Assembly: GCA_027484445.1 (NCBI GenBank)
Contig: JAIXSY010000021.1
Location: 62,001 to 126,000, forward strand
Reading direction: 5' to 3'
Length of the DNA: 64,000 nt
Origin: Verrucomicrobiaceae bacterium
GTDB taxonomy: Bacteria; Verrucomicrobiota; Verrucomicrobiia; Verrucomicrobiales; Verrucomicrobiaceae
Part shown: positions 30,193 through 38,720 of the stretch, piece after piece
Layout of the letters: every line of letters starts with the position of its first letter
Numbering within the stretch: position 1 is the stretch's first letter
Notes under the pieces: model-generated
Seen by the model: only the letters and a program-made list of their open reading frames with translations
Told to the model about the DNA's origin: nothing
The model's database searches: none
Program-made: the position numbers and the translations under genes

Positions 30193-31182
30193 TCAGGCCG
30201 TGGCCTTGGCGATGGCTTTGGCCTTTTCCACTACCGCGCGGTGGCGGTCATAGGCCTCAATGATGCGCTGAACGACAGCTAAGCGCACCACATCCTTGCT
30301 CAGGAAGTTCACAAAGCGCACCCCTGGCACGTCTTGCAGCACTTCGACGGCCTCCCGCAGGCCAGACTTCACGTGGCGGCGCAGATCCACCTGAGAGGGG
30401 TCTCCGGTGATCACACAGCGGGCTCCTTCCCCGAGGCGGGTCAGAAACATCAGCATCTGTTCGGTCGTGGTGTTTTGGGCTTCATCCAGAATGATGAAGG
30501 CATTCTTCAGCGTGCGTCCCCGCATGTAGGCGAGCGGGGCGATCTCGACAGCACCGCGTTCGATCATGCGCTCGGCTTCGTCGGGCTCGAGCATCTCATA
30601 CAGTGCATCATAGAGAGGGCGCAGGTAGGGGAAGATTTTTTCCTTCAGATCTCCCGGCAAAAAGCCAAGGGCTTCCCCGGCCTCCACAGCTGGTCGGGTC
30701 AAGACGAGGCGCTGGACCTGTTTTTCACGCAACAGATGCAATCCCTGCGCCATCGCTAGGTAGGTTTTGCCAGTGCCTGCAGGGCCGATCCCGAAGACGA
30801 CTTCGTGATCCTTCATCGCCTGCACATAGCCGATCTGACCCCGTGTCTTGGCCAGCACGGGCGGCTTTTTGCTGGAGGTGGTTAGCTTCAGGGCATGGAT
30901 CTTTTCGGCGGGTTCATCCCCCAGTTCGGCGATCACACTTTCGGCGACGAGACGGATCATGGCCGCTGTGATCTCCCCGCCATTTCGGCGCACTTTTTCC
31001 AGCTGGATGAAAACCTCACGCGTGGCGGATACAGCCGTTTCCGGGCCCTCAATGCGCACCCAGCTTTCGCGGGAGGTCACTTGGGAACCGCACAGTTCCG
31101 CAATGATGCGCAGCCCTGCTAAATCGTGGCCAAGTAGCTTTTGAAGGAATTGAGGGGTTTCGTAAGTCAGGGTCTCAATCAT
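30193..31182 (-). CDS. PhoH-like ATPase
   Basis: This 329-residue cytoplasmic P-loop ATPase belongs to the PhoH/YbeZ family, which is linked to RNA metabolism and usually found near ybeY. Walker A is GIGPAGTGKTYLAMA. The Walker B segment is NAFIILDEAQNTT. LTRPAVEAGEALGFLPGDLK is a hallmark PhoH sequence. The N-terminal 110 residues form a KH-like or family-specific domain. The length matches the family. No ybeY gene follows within this window. Confidence 0.93.
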   Translation of the reverse strand: MIETLTYETPQFLQKLLGHDLAGLRIIAELCGSQVTSRESWVRIEGPETAVSATREVFIQLEKVRRNGGEITAAMIRLVAESVIAELGDEPAEKIHALKLTTSSKKPPVLAKTRGQIGYVQAMKDHEVVFGIGPAGTGKTYLAMAQGLHLLREKQVQRLVLTRPAVEAGEALGFLPGDLKEKIFPYLRPLYDALYEMLEPDEAERMIERGAVEIAPLAYMRGRTLKNAFIILDEAQNTTTEQMLMFLTRLGEGARCVITGDPSQVDLRRHVKSGLREAVEVLQDVPGVRFVNFLSKDVVRLAVVQRIIEAYDRHRAVVEKAKAIAKATA

Positions 31183-31266
31183 GGACGTTGGCAGAGAATT
31201 CAGTCAGCCCCCATGCTTGGAGGCTGAGACAGTGGGTGCATTCGTGGTCTTGATGATCGCTGAGGA

Positions 31267-31704
31267 TCAACGGTAGCCGTAGGCCAGGGCCCAGTAGAGT
31301 CCTTTTTCCTTCTTCGAGGTCAGGGAAAAGACGATCGTGTAGGTGCCGGTTCGGGGTGGGTTCACCCGCGCGGAAGCAAACATTTTGTCGCTTTTGGCAG
31401 CGATGGTGATCTCCTTGCCCTTCTCATCGTAAACCTTCAGCTCGAATTCCACGTCTTCGTTCGCGGTGCCAAGCCAAAAGGCATATTCGTTGCCCTTGAA
31501 CATCTGGTGCTTGATCATCAGGCCCTGGCCACTGGCGACTTCGCCATTCCAGTATTCCTCGCGAACGATGAACCCTTGTTCGACAAAAGGCACAGCCCCT
31601 TCCATGGCGAAGCTGTGAGCATCATCCACGGTTGCAAAGGCAGGCATCGCGATCAGGGCGATCAGGGCAAAGGTGACAGGGCGCAGGCAGGAAAGAAGTC
31701 GCAT
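31267..31704 (-). CDS. Secreted hypothetical protein
   Basis: This 145-residue protein has a signal peptide (RPVTFALIALIAMPAFA) and a likely cleavage site after AFA. The mature part looks like a small beta-rich domain. The segment DKMFASARVNPPRTGTYTIV resembles the pre-peptidase C-terminal (PPC-like) fold by pattern only. It lies 40 bp downstream of another secreted hypothetical, so the two may be one unit. I do not recognise a function. Confidence 0.7.
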   Translation of the reverse strand: MRLLSCLRPVTFALIALIAMPAFATVDDAHSFAMEGAVPFVEQGFIVREEYWNGEVASGQGLMIKHQMFKGNEYAFWLGTANEDVEFELKVYDEKGKEITIAAKSDKMFASARVNPPRTGTYTIVFSLTSKKEKGLYWALAYGYR

Positions 31705-31743
31705 GGCAGGGTGTCGGGTTGAATGGACCAGATGCAGAGGCGC

Positions 31744-32568
31744 TCACTTTGCCGCCTGGATACCTTCGAGCAGGGAATCACAAACTTTGCCAATGTCCCG
31801 CACGGAATCTTTGGTGAAGCCATCGACGGCCCCTTCCATTTTAGCCATGATGTCCTTTAGCCCACGGGAAATGTCGCTGATGATGACGTGATCCTTCACA
31901 CTGGAGCCCATTTTGTCGATGCTGCTGATGAAATGCTCGACCAGCATCGGTTGATTCATCAGCTCTGCGCTATCCGCGGAGAAGTTTTTCACCACCACGG
32001 AGGTCACACTGGAGGTGCCGCGTAGCCAGCCGCCCAAGCTCACGCATTGGGAGAGGTCTGCGTCTTTCATCTGCTCCATCGTGTCGCGAACGGTCTTCTG
32101 GGTCAGGTCAAATTCACGCCGGATGGAGGACCAATCCTTTTTGTCCGCAGCATCGAGAATGGCCTGTGCGTGAGGACGTACGGACTTGATCAAACCTAAT
32201 GCCGTGGCGAGGTCGATGACATCCTTACCGATCTCTTTCACAGACTCTTTGTCCTCCGCTTGCACGGCGACAAAGCCTTCGGCAACGGTCATGCCGAACT
32301 GAAGAGCCAGTTTGGTGCGATCTACGGTCTTGGGCAGTTCCACTTTGCGGATTTCGTGTTGCCAGTTGGGCTCACCCAGCTTGTCCAAGACGCTAAAGAC
32401 CTCACTCGGCACCGGCACGACGACGTCATCGACCACCTGACCAGGGAAGGCCCGTGGATCGAACTCCTGCACCCCTGCGCTGGCAGCCTGCGCGCGCAGC
32501 GTGTGAATGGAAACGAGGCCAGACGTGATGGCGAGCACCGTCAGCAGATGAAGGGGGAAGCGTTTCAT
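31744..32568 (-). CDS. Secreted hypothetical protein, mostly helical
   Basis: This 274-residue protein has a signal peptide (LLTVLAITSGLVSIHTLRAQA). The mature protein is charged and rich in predicted helix, with no motif I recognise. A proline-rich stretch (FPGQVVDDVVVPVPSEVFSV) near the N-terminus precedes the helical part. It is divergent from the ThiF-like gene, sharing a roughly 90-bp intergenic region, and precedes the smaller secreted gene on the same strand. Confidence 0.7.
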   Translation of the reverse strand: MKRFPLHLLTVLAITSGLVSIHTLRAQAASAGVQEFDPRAFPGQVVDDVVVPVPSEVFSVLDKLGEPNWQHEIRKVELPKTVDRTKLALQFGMTVAEGFVAVQAEDKESVKEIGKDVIDLATALGLIKSVRPHAQAILDAADKKDWSSIRREFDLTQKTVRDTMEQMKDADLSQCVSLGGWLRGTSSVTSVVVKNFSADSAELMNQPMLVEHFISSIDKMGSSVKDHVIISDISRGLKDIMAKMEGAVDGFTKDSVRDIGKVCDSLLEGIQAAK

Positions 32569-32659
32569 GGTAGGTCGAAGAAAGCGCCGATTCAGGGGCT
32601 AGGCAACCGGTTTGACGGCGGCGAAACATACGGCCTTTCTGCACCGTTCATGCCCGCCC

Positions 32660-33430
32660 ATGCTGCCCGAACTCACCGAAACTGACCGCGCCCTCTACGA
32701 GTGGCAGATGTGGGTGCCTGGCGTGGGGGAGGAAGGTCAGCGGAAGCTAAAAGCGGCCTCGGTGCTGATCTCCCGCGTGGGCGGGCTCGGTGGCTTGGTG
32801 GCGCTGGAGCTGGCTGCTGCGGGCGTGGGACGGCTCATTCTCGCCCATGGCGGCGCGTTGAAGCTTTCGGACCTGAATCGGCAGCTTTTGCAAACCCGCC
32901 ATCACATTGGCCAGCCGCGCATGGACTCGATTGTGCGTCGCTTGCATGACTTGAATCCAGACTGCGAGGTCGTGGGTGTGCCTGACAATGTCTCAGAGGT
33001 GAATGTGGACGCGTTGGTGGCTCAGGCAGACATCGTGGTGGACGCAGCGCCCCTTTTTCAGGAGCGCTTGGCGATGAATGCTGCGGCCCGGCGTGCTGGC
33101 AAACCCATGGTGGAATGCGCGATGCATGGCCTTGAGGCCACGGTCACGACCTTCATCCCAGGCCGCACCGGTTGCCTGGCCTGTTACGTCCCGCAGCCAC
33201 CGCCGAGCTGGAAGCGACAGTTTCCCGTCTTTGGCGCGGTGTCTGGCACGGCGGCCTGTGTGGGAGCCATGGAGGTCATCAAATGGGTCACGGGCATCGG
33301 CCAGCTTTTGAGCGGAGAGCTTCTCTGCATGGACCTCTCTAGTCTGCATTTTCGTCGGCTAAAGCTCCCGCATCGCAGCGATTGTGCCGTTTGTGGCACG
33401 GGGGCGGCCTTGATCGAGTCGAGCGCTTGA
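32660..33430 (+). CDS. HesA/MoeB/ThiF-family adenylyltransferase-like protein
   Basis: This 256-residue E1-like protein normally adenylates the C-terminus of a ubiquitin-like sulfur carrier. The nucleotide loop reads SRVGGLGGLVALE, the adenylation Arg sits in DLNRQLLQ, and two CxxC pairs (CLACY, CAVCG) form the structural zinc site. The Asp of the usual DNxxxR segment (D130 in E. coli MoeB) is replaced: the sequence here is DAAPLFQER. Related HesA-type proteins also vary here, so activity remains open. I start at ATG 32660 (MLPELTETDR), just before the family's first helix. An upstream start at 32612 is possible. No sulfur-carrier gene is adjacent. Confidence 0.82.
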   Translation: MLPELTETDRALYEWQMWVPGVGEEGQRKLKAASVLISRVGGLGGLVALELAAAGVGRLILAHGGALKLSDLNRQLLQTRHHIGQPRMDSIVRRLHDLNPDCEVVGVPDNVSEVNVDALVAQADIVVDAAPLFQERLAMNAAARRAGKPMVECAMHGLEATVTTFIPGRTGCLACYVPQPPPSWKRQFPVFGAVSGTAACVGAMEVIKWVTGIGQLLSGELLCMDLSSLHFRRLKLPHRSDCAVCGTGAALIESSA

Positions 33431-33518
33431 CCTCGCCGCTCATGACCTTCACTTCTGGCGTTGATGGGCCGCTGCTTGCAGCTTTTCCGCTGCGACCTAC
33501 GTTGCTCTTTATCCTTTT

Positions 33519-34292
33519 ATGAAACGCCTTCTCACAGTGACCTTGTGTGCTCTTTCCTTACCTCTTCTGGCAGACATCATTGAAAAACCTGTGAGCTACA
33601 AAGCAGGTAGCCTCGAGTTTGAAGGCTGGTCCGCCTACGATGATCAGCAGCCAGGTCGGCGACCAGGTGTGCTCATCGTTCATCAGTGGACAGGGGTCAG
33701 TGAGAATGAAAAAATGCGCGCTCGGATGCTTGCGGAGCTGGGCTACAACGTCTTTTGCGTTGACGTCTATGGCAAAGGCATTCGTCCTCAGCCGCCCGCC
33801 TCGGGCGTCGAGGCTGGAAAATACAAAAAGGATCGTGCCCTGTTGCGTGAGCGTGTGACCTTGGGCCTACAGCAGCTTCTCAAAGACGCGCGCACGGATG
33901 TGTCTCGCGTGGCCTGCATTGGCTACTGCTTTGGAGGAACAGCCGCCATTGAGCTAGGGCGCAGCGGGGCTGCGGTGAAAGGTGTGGTCAGCTTCCATGG
34001 AGGCCTGGATAGCCCCAACCCGGCCGATGGCAGGAACATCAAGGGCAAACTCCTGGCTCTGCATGGGGCGGATGATCCCTTTGTGCCAGCTGCTGACATT
34101 GCTGCCTTTGAAAAAGAGATGAAGGAAGCTGGGGTCGATTACCAACTGGTGTCTTACCCCGGTGCGGTTCATGCGTTTACTCAAAAAGCCGCAGGCCATG
34201 ACAACAGCAAAGGCGCCGCCTACAACGAAGCTGCTGACCAAGCCTCTTGGGAAGAGATGCAGAAGTTTTTCGCAAAGATCTTCGCTCCATAA
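33519..34292 (+). CDS. Dienelactone hydrolase family protein, probably exported
   Basis: This 257-residue alpha/beta hydrolase has a signal-like N-terminus (LLTVTLCALSLPLLA). The nucleophile is Cys in GYCFGGTAAIE, as in dienelactone hydrolases. The acid lies in HGADDPFVP and the catalytic His in PGAVHAFTQ. The family cleaves lactones or related esters. The substrate here is unknown. It ends 3 bp before the next gene, so the two are very likely co-transcribed. Confidence 0.88.
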   Translation: MKRLLTVTLCALSLPLLADIIEKPVSYKAGSLEFEGWSAYDDQQPGRRPGVLIVHQWTGVSENEKMRARMLAELGYNVFCVDVYGKGIRPQPPASGVEAGKYKKDRALLRERVTLGLQQLLKDARTDVSRVACIGYCFGGTAAIELGRSGAAVKGVVSFHGGLDSPNPADGRNIKGKLLALHGADDPFVPAADIAAFEKEMKEAGVDYQLVSYPGAVHAFTQKAAGHDNSKGAAYNEAADQASWEEMQKFFAKIFAP

Positions 34293-34295
34293 GCC

Positions 34296-35180
34296 ATGCT
34301 CCAGTGCTGGATCTTGACCTGCTTCTCTGTTGGTGTGCTTCTTCTCCACGGGCAGGCCCAGACCGTGCCCACGGCAGCGCCAGTTCCACCGGTGGAAGCG
34401 ACGGATTTCATCCGCTTTGTCGAAACGGACGAAGGGGATTCCCTGCAAACGGCCCTGGTCGAGTATGTCAATGATCGTTGCATCTCGGTCGATCTGATCG
34501 GTGCAGTTCACATTGCTGACCGTCGTTATTTTGAGGCCCTGAATGCACGCTTCAAGACTTACGAGGCAGTGCTTTACGAACTGGTGGGCCGACCTGTGGA
34601 GCAGCGGCAGACACTGAAGTCAGGAGATGGTTCCGACAAGCTCCGCTGGTTGGGAGTCATGCAGGAAAAAATGCGCCAAACCCTGAAGCTAGAAAGCCAA
34701 CTGCAGTGCATTGATTACAAGGCACCCAACTTTGTTCATGCCGATTTAAGCACAGAGGGTTTCTTTGCCACCCAGGCAGAAAAGAAGGAGACCTTTCTGA
34801 ACCTCTGGATGAAGGCCGCTTTGGCCAAAGCGGCGACGTCAGACAGTCAGCAGCCTGCGTCTGACCTTTCGCTGATCATGACCCTGATGATCAGTCAGGA
34901 CAGCGCCACGGATTTGAAACGCCTGATCGGCAAGGAATTTGACCGGGTTGAGCAGCTCATGGCTGGCATCGAGTCAGGCGATGGCACCGCCATCATCGGA
35001 TCCCGCAACCAGCACGCATTGGAAATTTTGCAGAAGCAGATGGCTGCTGGTCGCAAGCGCCTGGGCATTTTCTATGGTGCTGCGCACTTTCCCGACATGG
35101 AGCAGCGGCTGATTTCCATGGGTTTCAAGAAGCGCCGTGTCGAGTGGCTGAAGGCCTGGGATATCGATGCTGACGAATGA
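34296..35180 (+). CDS. TraB/GumN-like (TIKI superfamily) secreted protein
   Basis: This 294-residue protein has an N-terminal signal (CWILTCFSVGVLLLHGQA). It contains VDLIGAVHIADRRYFEAL followed by VLYELVG, matching the paired His/Glu motif of TraB/GumN/TIKI proteins. Near the C-terminus RLGIFYGAAHFPDME matches the second GxxH motif. Some TIKI members are metal-dependent peptidases. The function here is not shown. It begins 4 bases after the dienelactone hydrolase stop. Confidence 0.72.
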   Translation: MLQCWILTCFSVGVLLLHGQAQTVPTAAPVPPVEATDFIRFVETDEGDSLQTALVEYVNDRCISVDLIGAVHIADRRYFEALNARFKTYEAVLYELVGRPVEQRQTLKSGDGSDKLRWLGVMQEKMRQTLKLESQLQCIDYKAPNFVHADLSTEGFFATQAEKKETFLNLWMKAALAKAATSDSQQPASDLSLIMTLMISQDSATDLKRLIGKEFDRVEQLMAGIESGDGTAIIGSRNQHALEILQKQMAAGRKRLGIFYGAAHFPDMEQRLISMGFKKRRVEWLKAWDIDADE

Positions 35181-35254
35181 AGCCGACTGACGAATCTGAC
35201 ATTGCAGCGCTGCTGGGCTAGCGCAGAATCACACGCAGCTGTCTCTCTTCCACC

Positions 35255-36325
35255 ATGAAACGTTGGCGCATCGCAGGCATTAATTTCGACCATTTCCACA
35301 TGGGGGATCTGCTGCGGCAGACTCATCAGCACCCCGCCGCAGAGATCGTGGCGATCTGCGATGAGCAGCCCTCACGGATGAGTGCTGCTGCGGCGCAATT
35401 CCATCTGCGAGAGAATCAGGTCTTCACCGATGTGGATGCCTGCCTCCGCCAGACGAAGCCCGACCTGGTGATCCTGTGCCCAGCTGCCTCGAAACACGGA
35501 GACTGGGTAGAAAAGGTTGCCCCCTACGGTGCTCACCTTTTGATGGAAAAACCGTTCGCGGGAAGCTTAGCGGAGGCAGATCGCATGGTCGCTGCCATGA
35601 AAAAAACGGGCAAGCTGCTCGCCATCAACTGGCCGCTCGTCTGGGATGCAGGGCAGCAGACTGCCCATCGTCTGATCCAGGAAGGCTGGATCGGCGAGCC
35701 GCTGGAGTTTCAGCATTACGGCGGCAATCGAGGCCCACTTTACCACGGTGCTGACAAAATCGAATGCGAGCCCACAGCTGCGCAAAAGGCAGCGAGCTGG
35801 TTCTATCGTGCCGATCAGGGCGGCGGTGCGCTTTTGGACTACATGGGCTACGGCACGACGCTCGGGACCTGGCATCTCGGGGCCAAAGTGCCCGAGGAGG
35901 TGACCTGTGCCTGGCATGGTTCCTCAGGGCTAGAGGTCGATGAGCACGCCATTGCCATCATTCGCTATCCTCATGGGTTGAGCCGTAGCGAGACACGCTG
36001 GGGCACTTTTACTGATCCCTGGACGCATCAGCCTCAGCCAAAGTGTGGCTTTGTCATTCGTGGCAGCGAGGGCACGCTGTCCTGCTACGACTACGAGCCG
36101 GTCATTCGTCTCCAGACGCGAGCCGCGCCAGCCGTGCAGGAGATCCCGGTGGACCCCATTGCGGCTCCCAATCGCAACCCGATCGAGCACGTCATCCATC
36201 ATCTCGAGACGGGAAGTCCGTTGATCGGCCCGCTCACCATCGAGATCAGCCGCATCGGTCAGCAGATCGTGGACACGGCCTTTCAGAGTGCTCGGGAGAA
36301 AAAGACGCTGCCGCTGCTTCGCTAG
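35255..36325 (+). CDS. Gfo/Idh/MocA-family oxidoreductase (cytoplasmic)
   Basis: This 356-residue NAD(P)-binding dehydrogenase-like protein has no signal peptide. It begins with KRWRIAGINFDHFHMGDLL, a somewhat degenerate Rossmann start. LLMEKPFAGSLAEADRM contains the conserved Lys of the EKP motif. The C-terminal half has a family-like substrate domain (GGGALLDYMGYGTTLGTW). It stands 74 bp downstream of the TraB/GumN-like gene. The substrate is probably a sugar derivative and cannot be fixed from the sequence. Confidence 0.85.
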   Translation: MKRWRIAGINFDHFHMGDLLRQTHQHPAAEIVAICDEQPSRMSAAAAQFHLRENQVFTDVDACLRQTKPDLVILCPAASKHGDWVEKVAPYGAHLLMEKPFAGSLAEADRMVAAMKKTGKLLAINWPLVWDAGQQTAHRLIQEGWIGEPLEFQHYGGNRGPLYHGADKIECEPTAAQKAASWFYRADQGGGALLDYMGYGTTLGTWHLGAKVPEEVTCAWHGSSGLEVDEHAIAIIRYPHGLSRSETRWGTFTDPWTHQPQPKCGFVIRGSEGTLSCYDYEPVIRLQTRAAPAVQEIPVDPIAAPNRNPIEHVIHHLETGSPLIGPLTIEISRIGQQIVDTAFQSAREKKTLPLLR

Positions 36326-36344
36326 TCGCGGACAAACAAACCCC

Positions 36345-36372
36345 TTGCGCTCCTGGGGGTGGCGTCTATGCT
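36345..36372 (+). promoter_or_regulatory. Candidate sigma-70 promoter of the small basic protein gene
   Basis: TTGCGC at 36345-36350 and TATGCT at 36367-36372 are separated by 16 bp, upstream of the ATG at 36409. Transcription would begin near 36379, giving a short leader. Confidence 0.5.
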
Positions 36373-36408
36373 CAATCCCCTTTTTCCGAACCCTATCCCC
36401 CATCAGTC

Positions 36409-36564
36409 ATGTCCCAGCATCGCAGTCTCAAGAATTCCGGCGGCTCCGTCGGCACCAAGCGCAGCGTCCTGAAACGCGGTGAGCGCATCAAACTGATGAA
36501 AGCCCGTGGCCAGTGGTCCGAAGGCCGTCTGCCGACAGGCCTGCCGAAGACCAAGTCTGAGTAA
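36409..36564 (+). CDS. Small basic protein, Chlamydiae/Verrucomicrobia family
   Basis: This is a 51-residue, strongly basic protein. The pattern KRSVLKRGERIKLMKARG followed by GLPKTK matches a small conserved protein known from Verrucomicrobia and Chlamydiae (the TIGR04137-type family, from memory). Its role is thought to be nucleic-acid or ribosome associated but is not established. It has its own candidate promoter and terminator, so it is probably a separate, well-expressed transcript. It is a useful lineage marker for this window. Confidence 0.83.
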   Translation: MSQHRSLKNSGGSVGTKRSVLKRGERIKLMKARGQWSEGRLPTGLPKTKSE

Positions 36565-36580
36565 CCCTTTACCCCAAATG

Positions 36581-36606
36581 CCCGGCGGCACGTCCCGCCG
36601 GGTTTT
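36581..36606 (+). terminator. Intrinsic terminator after the small basic protein gene
   Basis: The stem pairs CCCGGCGG (36581-36588) with CCGCCGGG (36595-36602), with a 6-nt loop and TTTT after it. It lies 17 bp after the stop and overlaps the longest in-frame start of the next gene, which argues that the next gene starts after it. Confidence 0.75.
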
Positions 36607-36610
36607 GATT

Positions 36611-37912
36611 GTGCGCTTAAATCGCTACCTCAGCCAGTGTGGCCTGGGCTCCCGCCGAGGGTGTGAGCAAATCATTCTCGAAGGTCGAGTCGTCATCAAT
36701 GGCCATGGAGTGCGTGAATTAGGCACCCTGGTGAAGCCAGATGACAAAATCACCGTCGATGGCAAGCCAGTCCGCGCGGAGGTGTCCATCGTCATCGCGC
36801 TGAACAAGCCCAAGGGCTACATCTGCACCCGCAGTGATGAGCGTGAGCGCATGACCATCTACGATTTGTTGCCTCGTCAATTTCAGACCCTGCATCACGT
36901 GGGACGTCTGGACAAAGAGAGCGAAGGTTTGCTGCTGTTGACGAATCGTGGAGACCTGTCTCATCACCTCATTCATCCCAGCAAGGGTGCGGAAAAAGAA
37001 TACGAAGTCATCGTCGATAAGCCGCTCGATCAGGCGGTGATGGCCAAGCTAGTCAAAGGCATGATGACCGAGGAAGGTCACGCCAAGGCAGAGCGTAGCT
37101 GGATGATCACCGAGTATCGTTGCCACGTCGTGCTGAAGCAGGGCCTGAAGCGCCAGATCCGTCTTATGTTTTATCAGCTCGGCTTTGAGGTCGAGCGCCT
37201 GACCCGCACGCGGATTGGTTGGCTGGAAGTCAAAGGCCTGCCGAAGGGTGGCTGGAAGCAGCTCTCCGAGACGGAAGTGCAGCGCTTTTTCACTGAAGCT
37301 GGCACCACAGGTCGTGAAAAACCTATTGTCGCGCGCAAGTCCGCGAAGCCGGTGATTGCCGATGCTAATGATGACTCTGACGAAATGCCTGCCCGTCGCC
37401 CACGCGGCAAAGGACCTGCGATGAAATCAGGAGCAGAGAAGCGCAGCCGTCATAGCAAGCCGACAGGGGGCAAAAAATTCTCCGCACGTTCCTCAAAAGC
37501 AAAAGACGGCAACGATGACGCACGACCCAGTCGCAGCCCACGAGGCAAAAGCCTGGGTGGAAAATCACGTCCTCAGCGCAGCTTCGGCAAACCTTCGAGT
37601 GGTCAAAAGTTTTCACTTCGACCTGTGGCCGCCTTTGAAGCTGGCGACGACGAGTTTTCTGAGCGCGGAGCGCGTGGCCCACGAGCTGGTGGTAAGCCGA
37701 GTCGCTCGCGCGGCAGTCGTTTTGGCAAGCCTGCCTCCTCGGAGGACCGCCCACGTTCCGCTTACGGATCAGGCTCACGCGGTGGCAAGCCAAGTGGCGA
37801 ACGCTTTTCTTCCAGTTCTGGCCGCTCGGACTCCAAGCCTTCCTCTGGTCGTGGCGGTGGCTTTGCCAAAAAGCAGCCCTCAAACCGCCGCAGCGGTCCG
37901 CGTGCTCGCTGA
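36611..37912 (+). CDS. Pseudouridine synthase, RluB/RsuA type, with long basic low-complexity tail
   Basis: This enzyme isomerises uridine in 23S or 16S rRNA. Starting at GTG 36611 it has 433 residues, beginning VRLNRYLSQCGLGSRRGC as an S4 RNA-binding domain. The catalytic Asp lies in HHVGRLDKESEGLLLLTN. LKQGLKRQIRLMFYQLG is the conserved RluB/RsuA motif. The core ends at about residue 230. The remaining 200 or so residues are a Ser/Arg/Lys/Gly/Pro-rich tail (PSRSPRGKS, GSRFGKPASS), which probably binds RNA. I prefer the GTG start because ATG 36578 sits just before the terminator hairpin and would read through it. Confidence 0.87.
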   Translation: MRLNRYLSQCGLGSRRGCEQIILEGRVVINGHGVRELGTLVKPDDKITVDGKPVRAEVSIVIALNKPKGYICTRSDERERMTIYDLLPRQFQTLHHVGRLDKESEGLLLLTNRGDLSHHLIHPSKGAEKEYEVIVDKPLDQAVMAKLVKGMMTEEGHAKAERSWMITEYRCHVVLKQGLKRQIRLMFYQLGFEVERLTRTRIGWLEVKGLPKGGWKQLSETEVQRFFTEAGTTGREKPIVARKSAKPVIADANDDSDEMPARRPRGKGPAMKSGAEKRSRHSKPTGGKKFSARSSKAKDGNDDARPSRSPRGKSLGGKSRPQRSFGKPSSGQKFSLRPVAAFEAGDDEFSERGARGPRAGGKPSRSRGSRFGKPASSEDRPRSAYGSGSRGGKPSGERFSSSSGRSDSKPSSGRGGGFAKKQPSNRRSGPRAR

Positions 37913-37934
37913 GTTCCGTTGTTCTGACAGCGAC

Positions 37935-38702
37935 TCATAGACGAGCGACCTGTCGCAGCGGATAGATGGACACATCCACCGCATCTGCCATCAGCAGGGA
38001 GCAGGCAGGTCCCTGAAGTTCAAAACCAGCGAGCCGTGCTGGGGTCACATTTACCTCTGGCGCATGAGCTGCCTGGATTTGATACGGGCTGTGATGAACG
38101 CGGCCCTCCATCAGCTTGCCACCAGTTCCTTCGGTAAACAGGGCATAGCGCTCCACCAGAAAGAACTCCAGCGAGCCTGGTTTGGCGGGCATGGCCGTGG
38201 TTTTGGGCTGCAAAGGCTGCCAGTCATAGCGCCAGCTTGGGCCGATATGCCCACGGCGCAGGCATTTGTAACGGATGCGTGAGCCCGACTGCTGGGCTGA
38301 CATGCGCGCGTGATGGTAGGGCAGCTTGAAGACGCTGCGTGCGATCTGTACGGCGACGGGTTGATCACAATCCAGGGAGTAAAAATAGACGCCAGGGCGA
38401 CCCGCCTCGTCATGCACGTAGGTGCGCACGTTCAGTTCGAGAAACCATGACAGCCAAGGCACGGGCGGGAGCCAGGCGGGGCGGATGCGCTGCATGTAAA
38501 ATGGCACGATGCCGAGGTAGGCATGGTTTTGAAAAACATCGACATGCAGCCCTGCGGGTAGCGTGGCCTGCACCTGCTGTGGATCGACCTGCCAGTGGGC
38601 AAAGAGCAGATGATTCCAGCGCTGATAGCCGACTGCGCACGCGCTGGGGCGCTGACGCATGGCCAAGCGTTGTTCAGGCGAAGGAGCAGTCGGTGTCGTC
38701 AT
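37935..38702 (-). CDS. DUF2071 (YqjF-like) family protein
   Basis: This 255-residue soluble protein resembles YqjF/DUF2071, a family related in fold to acetoacetate decarboxylase. Typical segments are WNHLLFAHWQVDPQQVQATLP near the N-terminus, YLGIVPFYMQRIRP, and FFLVERYALFTEG followed by the VHHSPYQ segment. The function of the family is not established. It is convergent with the rluB-like gene, and its start lies 18 bp beyond the end of the aminotransferase gene on the same strand. It therefore lies downstream of that gene. Confidence 0.85.
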   Translation of the reverse strand: MTTPTAPSPEQRLAMRQRPSACAVGYQRWNHLLFAHWQVDPQQVQATLPAGLHVDVFQNHAYLGIVPFYMQRIRPAWLPPVPWLSWFLELNVRTYVHDEAGRPGVYFYSLDCDQPVAVQIARSVFKLPYHHARMSAQQSGSRIRYKCLRRGHIGPSWRYDWQPLQPKTTAMPAKPGSLEFFLVERYALFTEGTGGKLMEGRVHHSPYQIQAAHAPEVNVTPARLAGFELQGPACSLLMADAVDVSIYPLRQVARL

Positions 38703-38720
38703 GGGCAGAGGCTACGTGCC

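Noticed and set aside
36578..36610. ATG 36578 as the start of the RluB-type gene
   Set aside because: It lies just before an intrinsic terminator hairpin that would be inside the coding sequence. GTG 36611 gives the usual family N-terminus.
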